In this document: piece after piece, positions 1-11,240 of the stretch
How positions within the stretch are numbered: the stretch's first letter is position 1
How the letters are laid out: the number at the start of each line of letters is the position of its first letter
NCBI GenBank assembly: GCA_005883615.1
Contig: VBEC01000026.1
Span: 1 to 52,231, forward strand
Length of the DNA stretch: 52,231 bases
Direction of reading: 5' to 3'
Origin: Chloroflexota bacterium
GTDB taxonomy: Bacteria > Chloroflexota > Limnocylindria > Limnocylindrales > CSP1-4
Position numbers and translations under genes: made by a program
The notes under the pieces: generated by a model
The model's input: only the letters and a program-made list of their open reading frames with translations
The model's database searches: none
What the model was told of the DNA's origin: nothing

Positions 1-1
1 C

Positions 2-679
2 GACATCGACGAGGAGCACCGGATTGCGAGCGTGACGGTGCCGGAACGGATGCTGTCGCTGGCGATCGGGCGGGAGGGGCAGAACGCCCGTCTCGCCGCG
101 AAGCTCAGCGGCTGGCGGATCGACATCCGAAGCGACGTGTCGGTGGCTGAGGCGGCACGCGCTGCCGCCGCCGCGGCCGAGGCGAGCGCAGAGGAGCCGG
201 CGGTCGCGCTTGCGGGAGGTATCGCCGGAGCAGCCGCGTCCGAGGCCACCGCCGAGCCGGCAGTCAACGCGACCAAGGCCCGCGCTGTCCGAGGCAAGAA
301 GGCCGTCGACTGGAACGGGGCGATCCCCGCGGACGCGACGGCAGACACGATCCCCGCCGATGGCGCGGTGCCCAAGGCCAGTACCCGGACCAAGGCGAAG
401 GCCGAGGAGGCCGTGACAGAGGCGGCAACCACCAAGTCGAAGACGAGGGCCAAGGCCGGGGCCGGATCAGTAGCCGACGGCGAAAAGCCCAAGGCGAAGA
501 AAGGCATAGCCAAGTCCGCCACTGCCAAGGCGGGCAGCGCCACGAGCACTAGCGCTAAGTCCGCCACCGCCAAGACGGGCAGCGCCACGAGCACTAGCGC
601 CAAGACCGGCAGCACCAAGACCGGCAGCGCCAAGACCGCCAAGGCGAAGGTCGCCGCCGGCCGGGAGACATCTCAATAG
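2..679 (+). CDS. nusA: Transcription termination/antitermination factor NusA, C-terminal part (5' end outside window)
   Basis: NusA binds RNA polymerase and RNA and modulates pausing, termination and antitermination. The reading frame is open from base 2. The first ~45 visible residues ([41 protein letters not shown], split here as [16 protein letters not shown] and [19 protein letters not shown]) are the end of the second KH domain, with the [11 protein letters not shown] signature. After it comes an unusual ~160-residue tail rich in Ala, Lys, Thr and Ser, with no E. coli-type acidic repeats; it ends in Lys-rich tandem repeats. The downstream ylxR-infB-rbfA order is the classical nusA operon and supports the call. 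The tail is low complexity, probably disordered and basic; its role is unknown. Confidence 0.93.
   Translation, partial: DIDEEHRIASVTVPERMLSLAIGREGQNARLAAKLSGWRIDIRSDVSVAEAARAAAAAAEASAEEPAVALAGGIAGAAASEATAEPAVNATKARAVRGKKAVDWNGAIPADATADTIPADGAVPKASTRTKAKAEEAVTEAATTKSKTRAKAGAGSVADGEKPKAKKGIAKSATAKAGSATSTSAKSATAKTGSATSTSAKTGSTKTGSAKTAKAKVAAGRETSQ
512..631 (+). repeat. Tandem repeats in the nusA 3' end (45-bp x2, then 15-bp x2)
   Basis: Bases 512-556 and 557-601 are near-identical 45-bp copies that each begin AAGTCCGCCAC. They are followed by two 15-bp copies (602-616 and 617-631, AAGACCGGCAGC plus ACC or GCC). They encode Lys/Ser/Ala/Thr-rich peptide repeats such as KSATAK and KTGSAK. In-frame tandem units suggest slippage-driven length variation of the NusA tail. 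Confidence 0.85.
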
Positions 680-990
680 CCGCCTCGCGGTCGGGCACTC
701 CGCCCCGCCGAATTCCGACGCGGTCCTGCGTTGGGTGCCGAACGACGCGCGAAAAGCGCGAACTCGTTCGCGTCGTGCGTACGCCCGACGGTCATGTCGC
801 GCTCGACGCGAGCGGGCGAATCGCGGGCCGGGGCGCGTACCTGTGCGCGGACGGCAGCTGCTGGGCATCCGCCCTCCGGCGCGGCACCATCAGCCGGGCT
901 CTTGGCGTCCCGCTGCCCACCGAGCTGCGGGCGCAGCTGGCGAGCGGGCCGCGGGATGCCGGACAGGCCGGATCCGCCAACGCGACATGA
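676..990 (+). CDS. ylxR: YlxR family RNA-binding protein (DUF448), start codon non-canonical or mis-sequenced
   Basis: YlxR is a small nucleoid- and RNA-associated protein coded between nusA and infB in most bacteria. The frame reads [20 protein letters not shown], then GRGAYLC and CWASALRRG, the full family signature, ending in TGA at 988-990. No ATG, GTG or TTG exists in frame between the stop at 595 and the GTG at 775, which lies after the essential CVGC motif. A start at 676 (ATA) would overlap the nusA stop (ATAG) and sits 7 bases after a GGGAGA ribosome-binding site, the position expected for a coupled start. The product is certain; the start is inferred. Starting at GTG 775 would remove the N-terminal third. 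Confidence 0.8.
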   Translation: MAASRSGTPPRRIPTRSCVGCRTTREKRELVRVVRTPDGHVALDASGRIAGRGAYLCADGSCWASALRRGTISRALGVPLPTELRAQLASGPRDAGQAGSANAT

Positions 991-1013
991 CATCAACCAG
1001 GAAGCCCAACGAT

Positions 1014-1050
1014 ATGAAAGCAAAGAGTTTGATCGACCAAGGAGGAGTGC

Positions 1051-1064
<14 letters not shown>
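1014..1064 (+). CDS. Possible 16-codon ORF overlapping the infB start
   Basis: ATG at 1014 opens a 16-codon frame that runs through the infB ribosome-binding site and stops at 1062-1064, 14 bases into infB in another frame. An AGGA lies ~11 bases upstream. If translated, it would bring ribosomes to the infB start. It has no homology signal and could be chance. Confidence 0.15.
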
Positions 1065-2958
<1,894 letters not shown>

Positions 2959-2970
2959 AAATTTCAGGCG

Positions 2971-3453
2971 ATGACCGCACGCACCGACCGGATCGACGAG
3001 CTGTTCCGACAGGAGATCGGCAAGATCCTCGCGCGCGAAGTCGCCGATCCGCGGATTGGCTTTGCCACCATCACTGACGTAGAAACCACTGCGGACCTGC
3101 GTCACGCTCGCGTCTGGGTCAGCGTGATCGGCCAGAAGGACCAGCGCGAGGAAACGGTCCGCGTGCTCGAGCATGCCATGCCGTTCGTTCGCCACGAGCT
3201 CGGCACGCGCCTGCGGTTGAAGCGGATCCCCGAGTTCCACGTCCGGCTCGACGACTCCGCCGAGCGAGGCACCCGGGTGCTCCACCTCCTGTCCGAGCTC
3301 GAGTCGGGAGACCTGCCCGAGGGACGTCCTGAAGGTGAATCGCTGCCGACCCCGGTTCCGCGGCTGCCGCATGAGGGCGACGCGCCCGAGGCCCACGTCC
3401 CCGATGACGCGATCGAGCGACCACGGAGCCGGCGACGCCGAACCCGACGATGA
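2971..3453 (+). CDS. rbfA: Ribosome-binding factor A
   Basis: RbfA is a KH-fold protein needed for late 30S maturation and 16S 5'-end processing. The 160-residue protein begins RTDRIDELFRQEIGKILARE and contains DPRIGFATITDVETTADLRHARVW and the RLRLKRIPEFHVRLDDSAERG segment of the family (quoted here as DPRIGFATITDV, RLRLKRIPEF and DDSAERG). It has a ~45-residue polar C-terminal extension, ending in Arg-rich RSRRRRTRR, beyond the usual ~115-residue core. Its TGA overlaps the next ATG (ATGA), indicating translational coupling to the DHH phosphoesterase, as in many Gram-positive and Chloroflexota-type genomes. Confidence 0.95.
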   Translation: MTARTDRIDELFRQEIGKILAREVADPRIGFATITDVETTADLRHARVWVSVIGQKDQREETVRVLEHAMPFVRHELGTRLRLKRIPEFHVRLDDSAERGTRVLHLLSELESGDLPEGRPEGESLPTPVPRLPHEGDAPEAHVPDDAIERPRSRRRRTRR

Positions 3454-4469
3454 CGATCGAGCTCGCAGGCTATGCGGCAGCGGTCCCGCAGGAGGTCGTC
3501 GACCGGTTGGCTCGCGCGCGATCCGCCCTCGTGATCGCCCACGAGAATCCCGATGCCGATACCCTCGGCGCCTCGCTCGCCGTGCGCGTGCTGGTCGAAA
3601 GCTTCGGCGGCGCGGCGACGCTCGTGTCGAGCGATCCTCCGCCCGCGCTCTATCACCTGCTTCCGGGCGTCGGCGACTTTCGCACCGATCCGGACCCGGG
3701 CGCGCCCTATGACCTGCTCGTCGTCTGCGACTTCGGGCCGCTCGAGCGGATGGGGCCGGTCCTCGAGCGGCACCGTGACCTGATCGAGCGACTACCGCGG
3801 GTGGTGATCGATCATCACGTCAGCAGCGAGGCCAGCGGCGCGGCAGACTGGATCGATCCGGCCGCGGCGGCGACGTGCGAAATGGCCGCCCTGCTGGCCG
3901 TGCGCCTGGGCATACCCCTGCAGGCCGCGGACGGAAGGCTCGCTGCGATCCTCACTGCCGGCATCGTCATGGACACGGCCACGTTCGCGCACCCAAGCAC
4001 CACCGCGCGGACGCTCGCAGTCGCTGCGGCGCTGGTCGAGGCCGGTGCCCCGCTGTCCGAGATCTCGCGGCGGCTGTACCGCTCCAAGCCGGAGGCGCAA
4101 CTGCGGCTGTTCGGCCGCGTGCTGGAGCGTCTCGAGTCCGTCGACGGCGGGCTCGTCGTGTGGTCGAGGCTGCTCGAGGAGGACCTCAAGGTCACAGGCA
4201 GCAAGCCTTCGGACTCGGAGGGCATCATCGATCTCATCGCGCAGGCGGAGGATGCCGAAGTCGCCATTCTCTTCAAGGAGGCCGAGGGCTCCACACGGCT
4301 GTCGGTGCGGACCCGCCCCGGCGGGGTCGATGCCACCGTCCTTACCGGGCTCTTTGGCGGCGGGGGACATGCTCGCGCCGCAGGGGCCACGATCGATCGC
4401 CCGGTCGAGGAGGCTCGACCGGCCGTGCTCGAGGAGGCCCGCCGGCTCGCCTCGGCCGTTCGGCGCTGA
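3450..4469 (+). CDS. nrnA: DHH-family phosphoesterase, NrnA-type oligoribonuclease / pAp phosphatase
   Basis: NrnA-type DHH-DHHA1 enzymes degrade nanoRNAs and 3'-phosphoadenosine 5'-phosphate using Mn2+. The 339-residue protein has the N-terminal metal motifs HENPDADTLGA (31-41), VVCDFG, and DHH at 121-123, then a DTATFAHPSTT motif. The C-terminal DHHA1 domain carries GGGGHARAAG (303-312). Length and motifs match the family. It starts with ATG overlapping the rbfA stop and is followed 11 bases later by truB, the conserved rbfA-nrnA-truB-ribF order. DHH paralogues that cleave cyclic dinucleotides normally have extra membrane or PAS/GGDEF domains, which are absent here. Confidence 0.92.
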   Translation: MTIELAGYAAAVPQEVVDRLARARSALVIAHENPDADTLGASLAVRVLVESFGGAATLVSSDPPPALYHLLPGVGDFRTDPDPGAPYDLLVVCDFGPLERMGPVLERHRDLIERLPRVVIDHHVSSEASGAADWIDPAAAATCEMAALLAVRLGIPLQAADGRLAAILTAGIVMDTATFAHPSTTARTLAVAAALVEAGAPLSEISRRLYRSKPEAQLRLFGRVLERLESVDGGLVVWSRLLEEDLKVTGSKPSDSEGIIDLIAQAEDAEVAILFKEAEGSTRLSVRTRPGGVDATVLTGLFGGGGHARAAGATIDRPVEEARPAVLEEARRLASAVRR

Positions 4470-4480
4470 CGAGGGTCGCG

Positions 4481-5497
4481 ATGAACGGCGTCCTCGCCCT
4501 CGCGAAACCGGCCGGCCCGACCTCCCACGACATGGTGGCCCTTGTCCGCCGCCTCACCGGAACCAGGCGGGTGGGCCACGGTGGGACGCTCGACCCGTTC
4601 GCGAGCGGGGTGCTGCCCATCTTCCTTGGAGCGGCGACGCGCATGCTCGAATATCACCTTGGCGACACGAAGGAATATCGGGCAACCGTCTGCTTCGGAG
4701 CGGCCTCCGCGACCGACGATCTGGAAGGCGAATTGACTCCGGCAGACGGCCCGACGCCCACGCGTCAGCAGGTCGAAGGAGCCCTCTCCGCATTTCGCGG
4801 GACGATCAGTCAGGTGCCGCCAGCCTATTCGGCCGTCAAGGTCGCGGGGCGGCGAGCGTACGCGCTGGCCCGCGCCGGTCTGGTGGCCCAGCTGCAGCCG
4901 CGTGAGGTAACGATTTCGCGCCTCGAGGTCGAGACCTGGGACGACTCCGATCCGAACAGGCCGATCGCGATCCTCGACGTGGAATGCTCGGCGGGGACAT
5001 ACGTGCGCGCCCTCGCCCGCGATCTGGGGCAAGCCGTTGGCTCGGCGGCCTACCTGGGAGCGCTCGTGCGAACGCGCAGCGGCCAATTCACTCTCGAAGC
5101 CGCTCACCCGGTGGATGAGGTACGCCGCGCGGCAGCCGGGGACCAAGGCGCGGTCGCGGACTTCTTGCTCCCATCCGACTGGGGGCTCGATCGCCTGCCG
5201 GCGGTCGTGCTCGAGCCCGACCAGGTTGCGGCAGTAGCACGCGGCCAGTTCGTCCGGCCTCCTCCGGCCGGCCCGACGGTAGCGGACCCGGACACCCCCA
5301 TTCGCCTGCTGGATCCGTCCGGGCGGCTCGTTGGCATCGCGCTGCTCCGTGACGGACGCCTCGCGCCCGACAAGGTCCTGATCGGCGCCGGCGCGACGTC
5401 GGACGTGCCGCGAGAACCCGTCGAGGCGGCGTTGCTGGCAGAACGCGATCCGGAGCCCGACGTGGATCCTGACCCCGCCAGCGTGGACGATGCCTGA
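4481..5497 (+). CDS. truB: tRNA pseudouridine(55) synthase TruB
   Basis: TruB isomerises U55 in the tRNA T-loop. The chosen ATG gives a 338-residue protein beginning MNGVLALAKPAGPTSHD, the family N-terminus. The catalytic Asp is D38 in GGTLDPFASGVLP. The family segments KEYRA, QVPPAYSAVKVAGRRAY and CSAGTYVRALARDLG follow. A C-terminal PUA-like region precedes an acidic tail (residues ~315-338). The same frame is open further upstream through nrnA, but that part has no TruB homology. The gene ends 8 bases inside the ribF start, implying coupling. Confidence 0.95.
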   Translation: MNGVLALAKPAGPTSHDMVALVRRLTGTRRVGHGGTLDPFASGVLPIFLGAATRMLEYHLGDTKEYRATVCFGAASATDDLEGELTPADGPTPTRQQVEGALSAFRGTISQVPPAYSAVKVAGRRAYALARAGLVAQLQPREVTISRLEVETWDDSDPNRPIAILDVECSAGTYVRALARDLGQAVGSAAYLGALVRTRSGQFTLEAAHPVDEVRRAAAGDQGAVADFLLPSDWGLDRLPAVVLEPDQVAAVARGQFVRPPPAGPTVADPDTPIRLLDPSGRLVGIALLRDGRLAPDKVLIGAGATSDVPREPVEAALLAERDPEPDVDPDPASVDDA

Positions 5498-6350
5498 GCG
5501 CGCCCAACCGTCCGCTCTCGACACGCCGCCAATTCGCTCCATCGGTCCCATGCTCGTCGTGCCGCGCCTGCCGGCGCTCACCTCCGAAATGGGACCGCTG
5601 TACGTCGTCGTCGGCGTGTTCGACGGCATCCACCGCGGCCATAGCTACTTGCTCGGCCAGCTCCGGCGCCAGGCTCGACGTCGAGGAGCCCGTGCTGCCG
5701 TGGTGACGTTCGACGCCCACCCCGACGAAGTCCTCGTGGGCGCCGCGCCGCCTCTGGTCTGCGACCCCGACGAGCGACTGGCGCGGCTGGCGGCCGCGGG
5801 CGTCGACCTGACCGTCGTCGAGCACTTCGACGCGGCGCTCCGGTCGACGCCCTATGACGCCTTCATCGCAATGATCACCGAGCGGACGCACCTCGACGGC
5901 ATCCTGATGACCCCCGAGGCTGCCTTCGGCTACGAGCGACGAGGAACGCCCGAGGCGCTCGCCGAGCTTGGCCGGCAGCGGGGCTTCGAGGTTGTCGTCG
6001 TCCCGTCGTTCACGCTGGCCGGGCGGCCGATCAGCTCATCGGCCATCCGTTCCGCCGTGGCGGCGGGCGAATTGGACGTCGCTGCCCGCCTCCTCGGGCG
6101 GCCCTATGCCGTGATCGGAGCGGCGGCCCCCGCCGCCGGGGGAGTACGGCTCACCTTCGAGTTGCCCGTGGCGCTTCCGCCGCGCGGTCGGTACCTGGTC
6201 GGGGTCGAGCCATTCGGCAGTGAGCAGCGCTCGGCAACGACGCCGGCACGTGCCCGCGTCGACTCCGAAGGCGTCGAGATCGAGGATCAGACGTGGGACG
6301 GCGTCGGCCGACTGCGAGTCGAATTCGTTCCCCGAGTCGAGTCTGGCTGA
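5490..6350 (+). CDS. ribF: RibF-like FAD synthetase (FMN adenylyltransferase), riboflavin-kinase half not recognisable
   Basis: Bifunctional RibF phosphorylates riboflavin and adenylylates FMN. The 286-residue protein keeps the nucleotidyltransferase half: VVGVFDGIHRGH (G42-H51), VTFDAHPDEVL and the GRPISSSAIRSAVAAGE motif, followed by the linking helix (RLLGRPYAV). The remaining ~80 residues, where the flavokinase domain should show a GxGRGR turn and a PTAN box, show neither. They contain a weak beta-rich segment with the wrong motifs and a C-terminus shorter than usual. Adenylyltransferase activity is likely; kinase activity is doubtful. Position after truB agrees with ribF. An internal ATG at 5550 is an alternative start, since the first ~35 residues lie outside the domain. 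Confidence 0.85.
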   Translation: MPERAQPSALDTPPIRSIGPMLVVPRLPALTSEMGPLYVVVGVFDGIHRGHSYLLGQLRRQARRRGARAAVVTFDAHPDEVLVGAAPPLVCDPDERLARLAAAGVDLTVVEHFDAALRSTPYDAFIAMITERTHLDGILMTPEAAFGYERRGTPEALAELGRQRGFEVVVVPSFTLAGRPISSSAIRSAVAAGELDVAARLLGRPYAVIGAAAPAAGGVRLTFELPVALPPRGRYLVGVEPFGSEQRSATTPARARVDSEGVEIEDQTWDGVGRLRVEFVPRVESG

Positions 6351-6365
6351 GCGCGGGCGCGAAAA

Positions 6366-6392
6366 GGCCGGATCGCGCCTGGCGACCCGGCC
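6366..6392. terminator. Stem-loop between convergent ribF and yggT
   Basis: GGCCGG (6366-6371) pairs with CCGGCC (6387-6392), and TCGC with GCGA inside it, leaving one A-C mismatch and a 5-base loop. AAAA lies just before it on the + strand, giving a U-run for the opposite transcript. It sits between convergent gene ends and is a plausible bidirectional terminator. Confidence 0.6.
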
Positions 6393-6417
6393 TGGTTCCT
6401 TCGCGAGCGTGTTAAGC

Positions 6418-6455
6418 GGGGTCAGACGGGCTCCCGGGGGTCAGACGGGCTCCCG
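6418..6455. repeat. Exact 19-bp tandem duplication at the yggT 3' end
   Basis: Bases 6418-6436 and 6437-6455 are identical 19-mers (GGGGTCAGACGGGCTCCCG). The yggT stop lies inside the inner copy, so the outer copy is a relic of a recent slippage event or was left behind the stop. Confidence 0.9.
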
Positions 6456-6782
6456 CCGGAAGATGTTGACGGCAGCGATGGCCAGTGCCTCGAGAAGCGT
6501 CCAGCCGATGAACGCCAGGATGGCGGCGATGTCGAGGACCGAACCGCCCGAGTGCAACGCGTCCGTCCGGAGGATGCCCTCGAAGGGTGCCACGAACAGC
6601 TGGCTGAAGTTGAGGATGCCCGAAACGAGCGCATTCGCTTCCCGCGCGTCGAGCAGCAGGAACACGATCCTGAGCAGGATCACCGCCTGGATGATCCCGA
6701 ACAGGAGTGCCAGCGTGCGACGGGCCAATTCAGCGCCGCTCGGATGGTGTTCGACTACGGTCTGTCGTTCTTGCACGGTCAT
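6441..6782 (-). CDS. YggT family integral membrane protein
   Basis: YggT proteins are small inner-membrane proteins of unsettled function, linked to osmotic tolerance, division-site or photosystem organisation in various bacteria. The 113-residue form begins MTVQERQTVVEHH and has two hydrophobic segments, LALLFGIIQAVILLRIVFLLL and LDIAAILAFIGWTLLEALAI (first quoted as LFGIIQAVILLRIVF). Between them lies the family-type FVAPFEGILR loop. I chose the ATG at 6782 because GAGG lies 9 bases upstream on the minus strand; the ATG at 6797 has no ribosome-binding site. It is transcribed away from rpsO. Confidence 0.8.
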   Translation of the reverse strand: MTVQERQTVVEHHPSGAELARRTLALLFGIIQAVILLRIVFLLLDAREANALVSGILNFSQLFVAPFEGILRTDALHSGGSVLDIAAILAFIGWTLLEALAIAAVNIFRREPV

Positions 6783-6958
6783 GACGGTGGGCCTCATACA
6801 CAGGCGCGTCGCGCCTCTGCCCACGAGTGTCGCGCCGCGAGCCTTGCGGTAGCGAGGTCGATCTGGCCATCAACATTGCAACGAGGCTGTGTCGGTAAAG
6901 GGCGGTCCCAGGGCGTGCGGAGAGGTCTGGGGCGCTCGCACGACCAGGCACGCTCCGT

Positions 6959-6987
6959 TTGCTGCTCCATTGGAAGCCTGCTATCCT
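6959..6987 (+). promoter_or_regulatory. Candidate sigma-70-type promoter for rpsO-pnp
   Basis: TTGCTG (6959-6964) and TATCCT (6982-6987) are separated by 17 bases, about 54 bases before the rpsO GTG. The rest of the 258-bp yggT-rpsO gap shows nothing else clear. The -10 matches consensus at 4 of 6 positions; the -35 is weak. Confidence 0.4.
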
Positions 6988-7040
6988 CCGGCGCGAAATA
7001 GGAAGGTTTACCAAGAAAGAGTTCCAGTTCGGAGGAACGA

Positions 7041-7310
7041 GTGCCGCTCGCGCGGGAACAGAAGCTCCAGTTGGTTTCAGAGTTCGCCACCCAAGAGGGT
7101 GACACGGGATCCCCGGAAGTCCAGATCGCGCTCCTGACAGAGCGAATCAAGGGCCTGACGGACCATCTCAAGAGCTTTCCAAAGGACAATCACTCCCGCC
7201 GCGGCCTCCTCAAGCTCGTGGGCCAGCGCCGTCGTCTTCTTGCTTATCTGATCAAGAAGGACAACTCGCGCTACCGCGCCGTCATCGGACGGCTCGGACT
7301 CCGCCGCTAG
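7041..7310 (+). CDS. rpsO: 30S ribosomal protein S15
   Basis: S15 is a primary 16S rRNA binding protein of the platform and, in several bacteria, represses its own mRNA. The 89-residue protein has the standard length and the family signature [36 protein letters not shown] and [13 protein letters not shown]. The GTG start follows GGAGG (7031-7035). The gene is followed by pnp, the universally conserved rpsO-pnp pair, across a gap holding a strong stem-loop. Confidence 0.97.
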   Translation: MPLAREQKLQLVSEFATQEGDTGSPEVQIALLTERIKGLTDHLKSFPKDNHSRRGLLKLVGQRRRLLAYLIKKDNSRYRAVIGRLGLRR

Positions 7311-7324
7311 GCGACTGCCGCCCC

Positions 7325-7348
7325 AGACCCCAGGCATCCCTGGGGTCT
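7325..7348 (+). terminator. Stem-loop in the rpsO-pnp intergenic region
   Basis: AGACCCCAGG (7325-7334) and CCTGGGGTCT (7339-7348) form a perfect 10-bp stem with a CATC loop. No U-run follows, so it may be a partial terminator or an RNase processing site rather than a full terminator. In E. coli the equivalent position holds a terminator and the RNase III site through which PNPase autoregulates. Confidence 0.65.
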
Positions 7349-7421
7349 CGCGTCTGAAGCCACCCGGCCCGGCACACGTCGCCGCGGGTCGCCTCCTCCG
7401 TCGGAAGGAGAGGATTTTTCC

Positions 7422-10013
<2,592 letters not shown>

Positions 10014-10039
10014 GACCGGCTGTTCCAGGCCCCACCAGC

Positions 10040-10065
10040 AGAGCCGCCGAGCGATCGGCGGCTCT
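10040..10065 (+). terminator. Intrinsic-type terminator after pnp
   Basis: AGAGCCGCCGA (10040-10050) and TCGGCGGCTCT (10055-10065) form a perfect 11-bp stem with a GCGA loop, 27 bases after the pnp stop. A weak T-containing tail (TCGATT) follows. Confidence 0.75.
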
Positions 10066-10099
10066 TCGATTCCGGGCCGGTGGGCCTGGCAGGCCGGGC

Positions 10100-10105
10100 T
10101 ATACT
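10100..10105 (+). promoter_or_regulatory. Candidate -10 element upstream of asd
   Basis: TATACT matches the -10 consensus at 5 of 6 positions and lies between the pnp terminator and asd. No good -35 is visible. A GTG at 10112, six bases downstream, opens a 6-codon frame ending at 10132. It argues against starting asd further upstream at 10080, because that extension would contain the promoter. Confidence 0.45.
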
Positions 10106-10151
10106 CGCGCGGTGCCCTTCATACGACCGTGACAGTGGAGCCGCGTCGTCC

Positions 10152-11240
10152 ATGACTCGCCAACCACTGACCGTCGCCGTCGTCGGGGCAACCGGCGTCG
10201 TCGGCCGAACCATCATCTCGGTTCTCCTCGAGCGCGAGTTCCCGATCAGGGAGTTGCGGCTCCTCGCGTCGGGTCGCTCTGCGGGCAGCTCGGTCGACAT
10301 CGGTGGCCGTCCGAACGAGATCCGCGAGGCAACCCCCGAGGCCTTCGAGGGCGTCGACATCGCTCTGTTCTCAGTCGGCTCGGACGTCGCCCGAGAGCTG
10401 GCCCCGAAGGCCGTGGATCGTGGCGCGACCGTCATCGACAACTCCAATGCGTGGCGGATGGAACCCGGCGTACCGCTGGTCGTGAGCCAGGTGAACCCGG
10501 AGGATGCGGCGGGCCACGAGGGAATCATCGCCAATCCGAACTGCTCGACCATGCAGCTCGCGCCCGTCCTGATGGCGTTGCGCGACGGCGTGGGCCTCGA
10601 GCGCGTCGTCGTCGATACCTACCAGAGCGTGTCCGGAACGGGTGCGGACGCCCTGGTCGAGCTCGAGGGCCAGATCCGGGCACATGTGGCCGGCAAGCCG
10701 AAGGAGGCCGGGGTCTACCCTCATCCGATCGCCTTCAACGCCCTTCCCGAAATCGACGTCTTCCTCGAGAACGGCTACTCGCGGGAGGAATGGAAGGTCG
10801 TCACGGAGAGTCGCAAGATCCTCCATCTGCCGGATTTGCGCATCTCCTGCACGGCCGTTCGGGTGCCGGTCTTTGTCAGCCACTCGGAGGCCGTCCACGT
10901 CGAGACGCAGGAGCCGATCTCGCCCCAGCGCGCGCGAGAGCTGTTCGCGGCGGTACGCGGCGTGATCGTGCAGGACGACCCGACCGCTCATGTCTACCCG
11001 CTGGCCACGGATGCGGCCGGTCGCGACGAAGTGTTCGTCGGCCGGGTCCGCCAGGATCCGTCGCTGCCCGATGGCCGGGGCCTCGCGTTCTGGGTGGTAA
11101 GCGACAACCTGCGCAAAGGTGCCGCGACGAACGCAGTCGAGCTGGCCGAGTTGATCGTCGAGCGTGACTGGATCGAGCCGGCGTCGCGCCGAGGCGAGCG
11201 CCTGGCCGCTGACGGAGCCACGGCTGGGGACGCGGGGTGA
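10152..11240 (+). CDS. asd: Aspartate-semialdehyde dehydrogenase
   Basis: Asd makes aspartate semialdehyde from aspartyl phosphate with NADPH, the branch point to Lys/diaminopimelate, Thr and Met. The 362-residue protein begins TVAVVGATGVVGRTI (nucleotide-binding GATGVVG at 12-18). The catalytic Cys is C131 in ANPNCSTMQ, and a late VFVSHSEAVHVE segment holds the catalytic His. The C-terminus WVVSDNLRKGAATNAVELAE is diagnostic. I chose ATG 10152, 11 bases after GGAG, since it directly precedes the Rossmann strand. Its stop overlaps the next GTG (GTGA). About 25 residues at the C-terminus are a non-conserved polar tail. Confidence 0.95.
   Translation: MTRQPLTVAVVGATGVVGRTIISVLLEREFPIRELRLLASGRSAGSSVDIGGRPNEIREATPEAFEGVDIALFSVGSDVARELAPKAVDRGATVIDNSNAWRMEPGVPLVVSQVNPEDAAGHEGIIANPNCSTMQLAPVLMALRDGVGLERVVVDTYQSVSGTGADALVELEGQIRAHVAGKPKEAGVYPHPIAFNALPEIDVFLENGYSREEWKVVTESRKILHLPDLRISCTAVRVPVFVSHSEAVHVETQEPISPQRARELFAAVRGVIVQDDPTAHVYPLATDAAGRDEVFVGRVRQDPSLPDGRGLAFWVVSDNLRKGAATNAVELAELIVERDWIEPASRRGERLAADGATAGDAG

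Noticed and set aside
735..1013. Alternative frame in the ylxR region starting with ATG-like codons near 735
   Set aside because: The frame ending at 1064 has no YlxR motif; the zinc-like CVGC signature is in the frame ending at 990.
3815..5629. A 604-residue minus-strand frame across nrnA and truB
   Set aside because: Low-complexity Ser/Arg/Ala sequence on the opposite strand of two certain genes; a shadow of GC3 bias.
10080..10151. Longer start for asd at 10080
   Set aside because: It would include the candidate -10 (TATACT) and add residues with no homology; ATG 10152 directly precedes the Rossmann strand.
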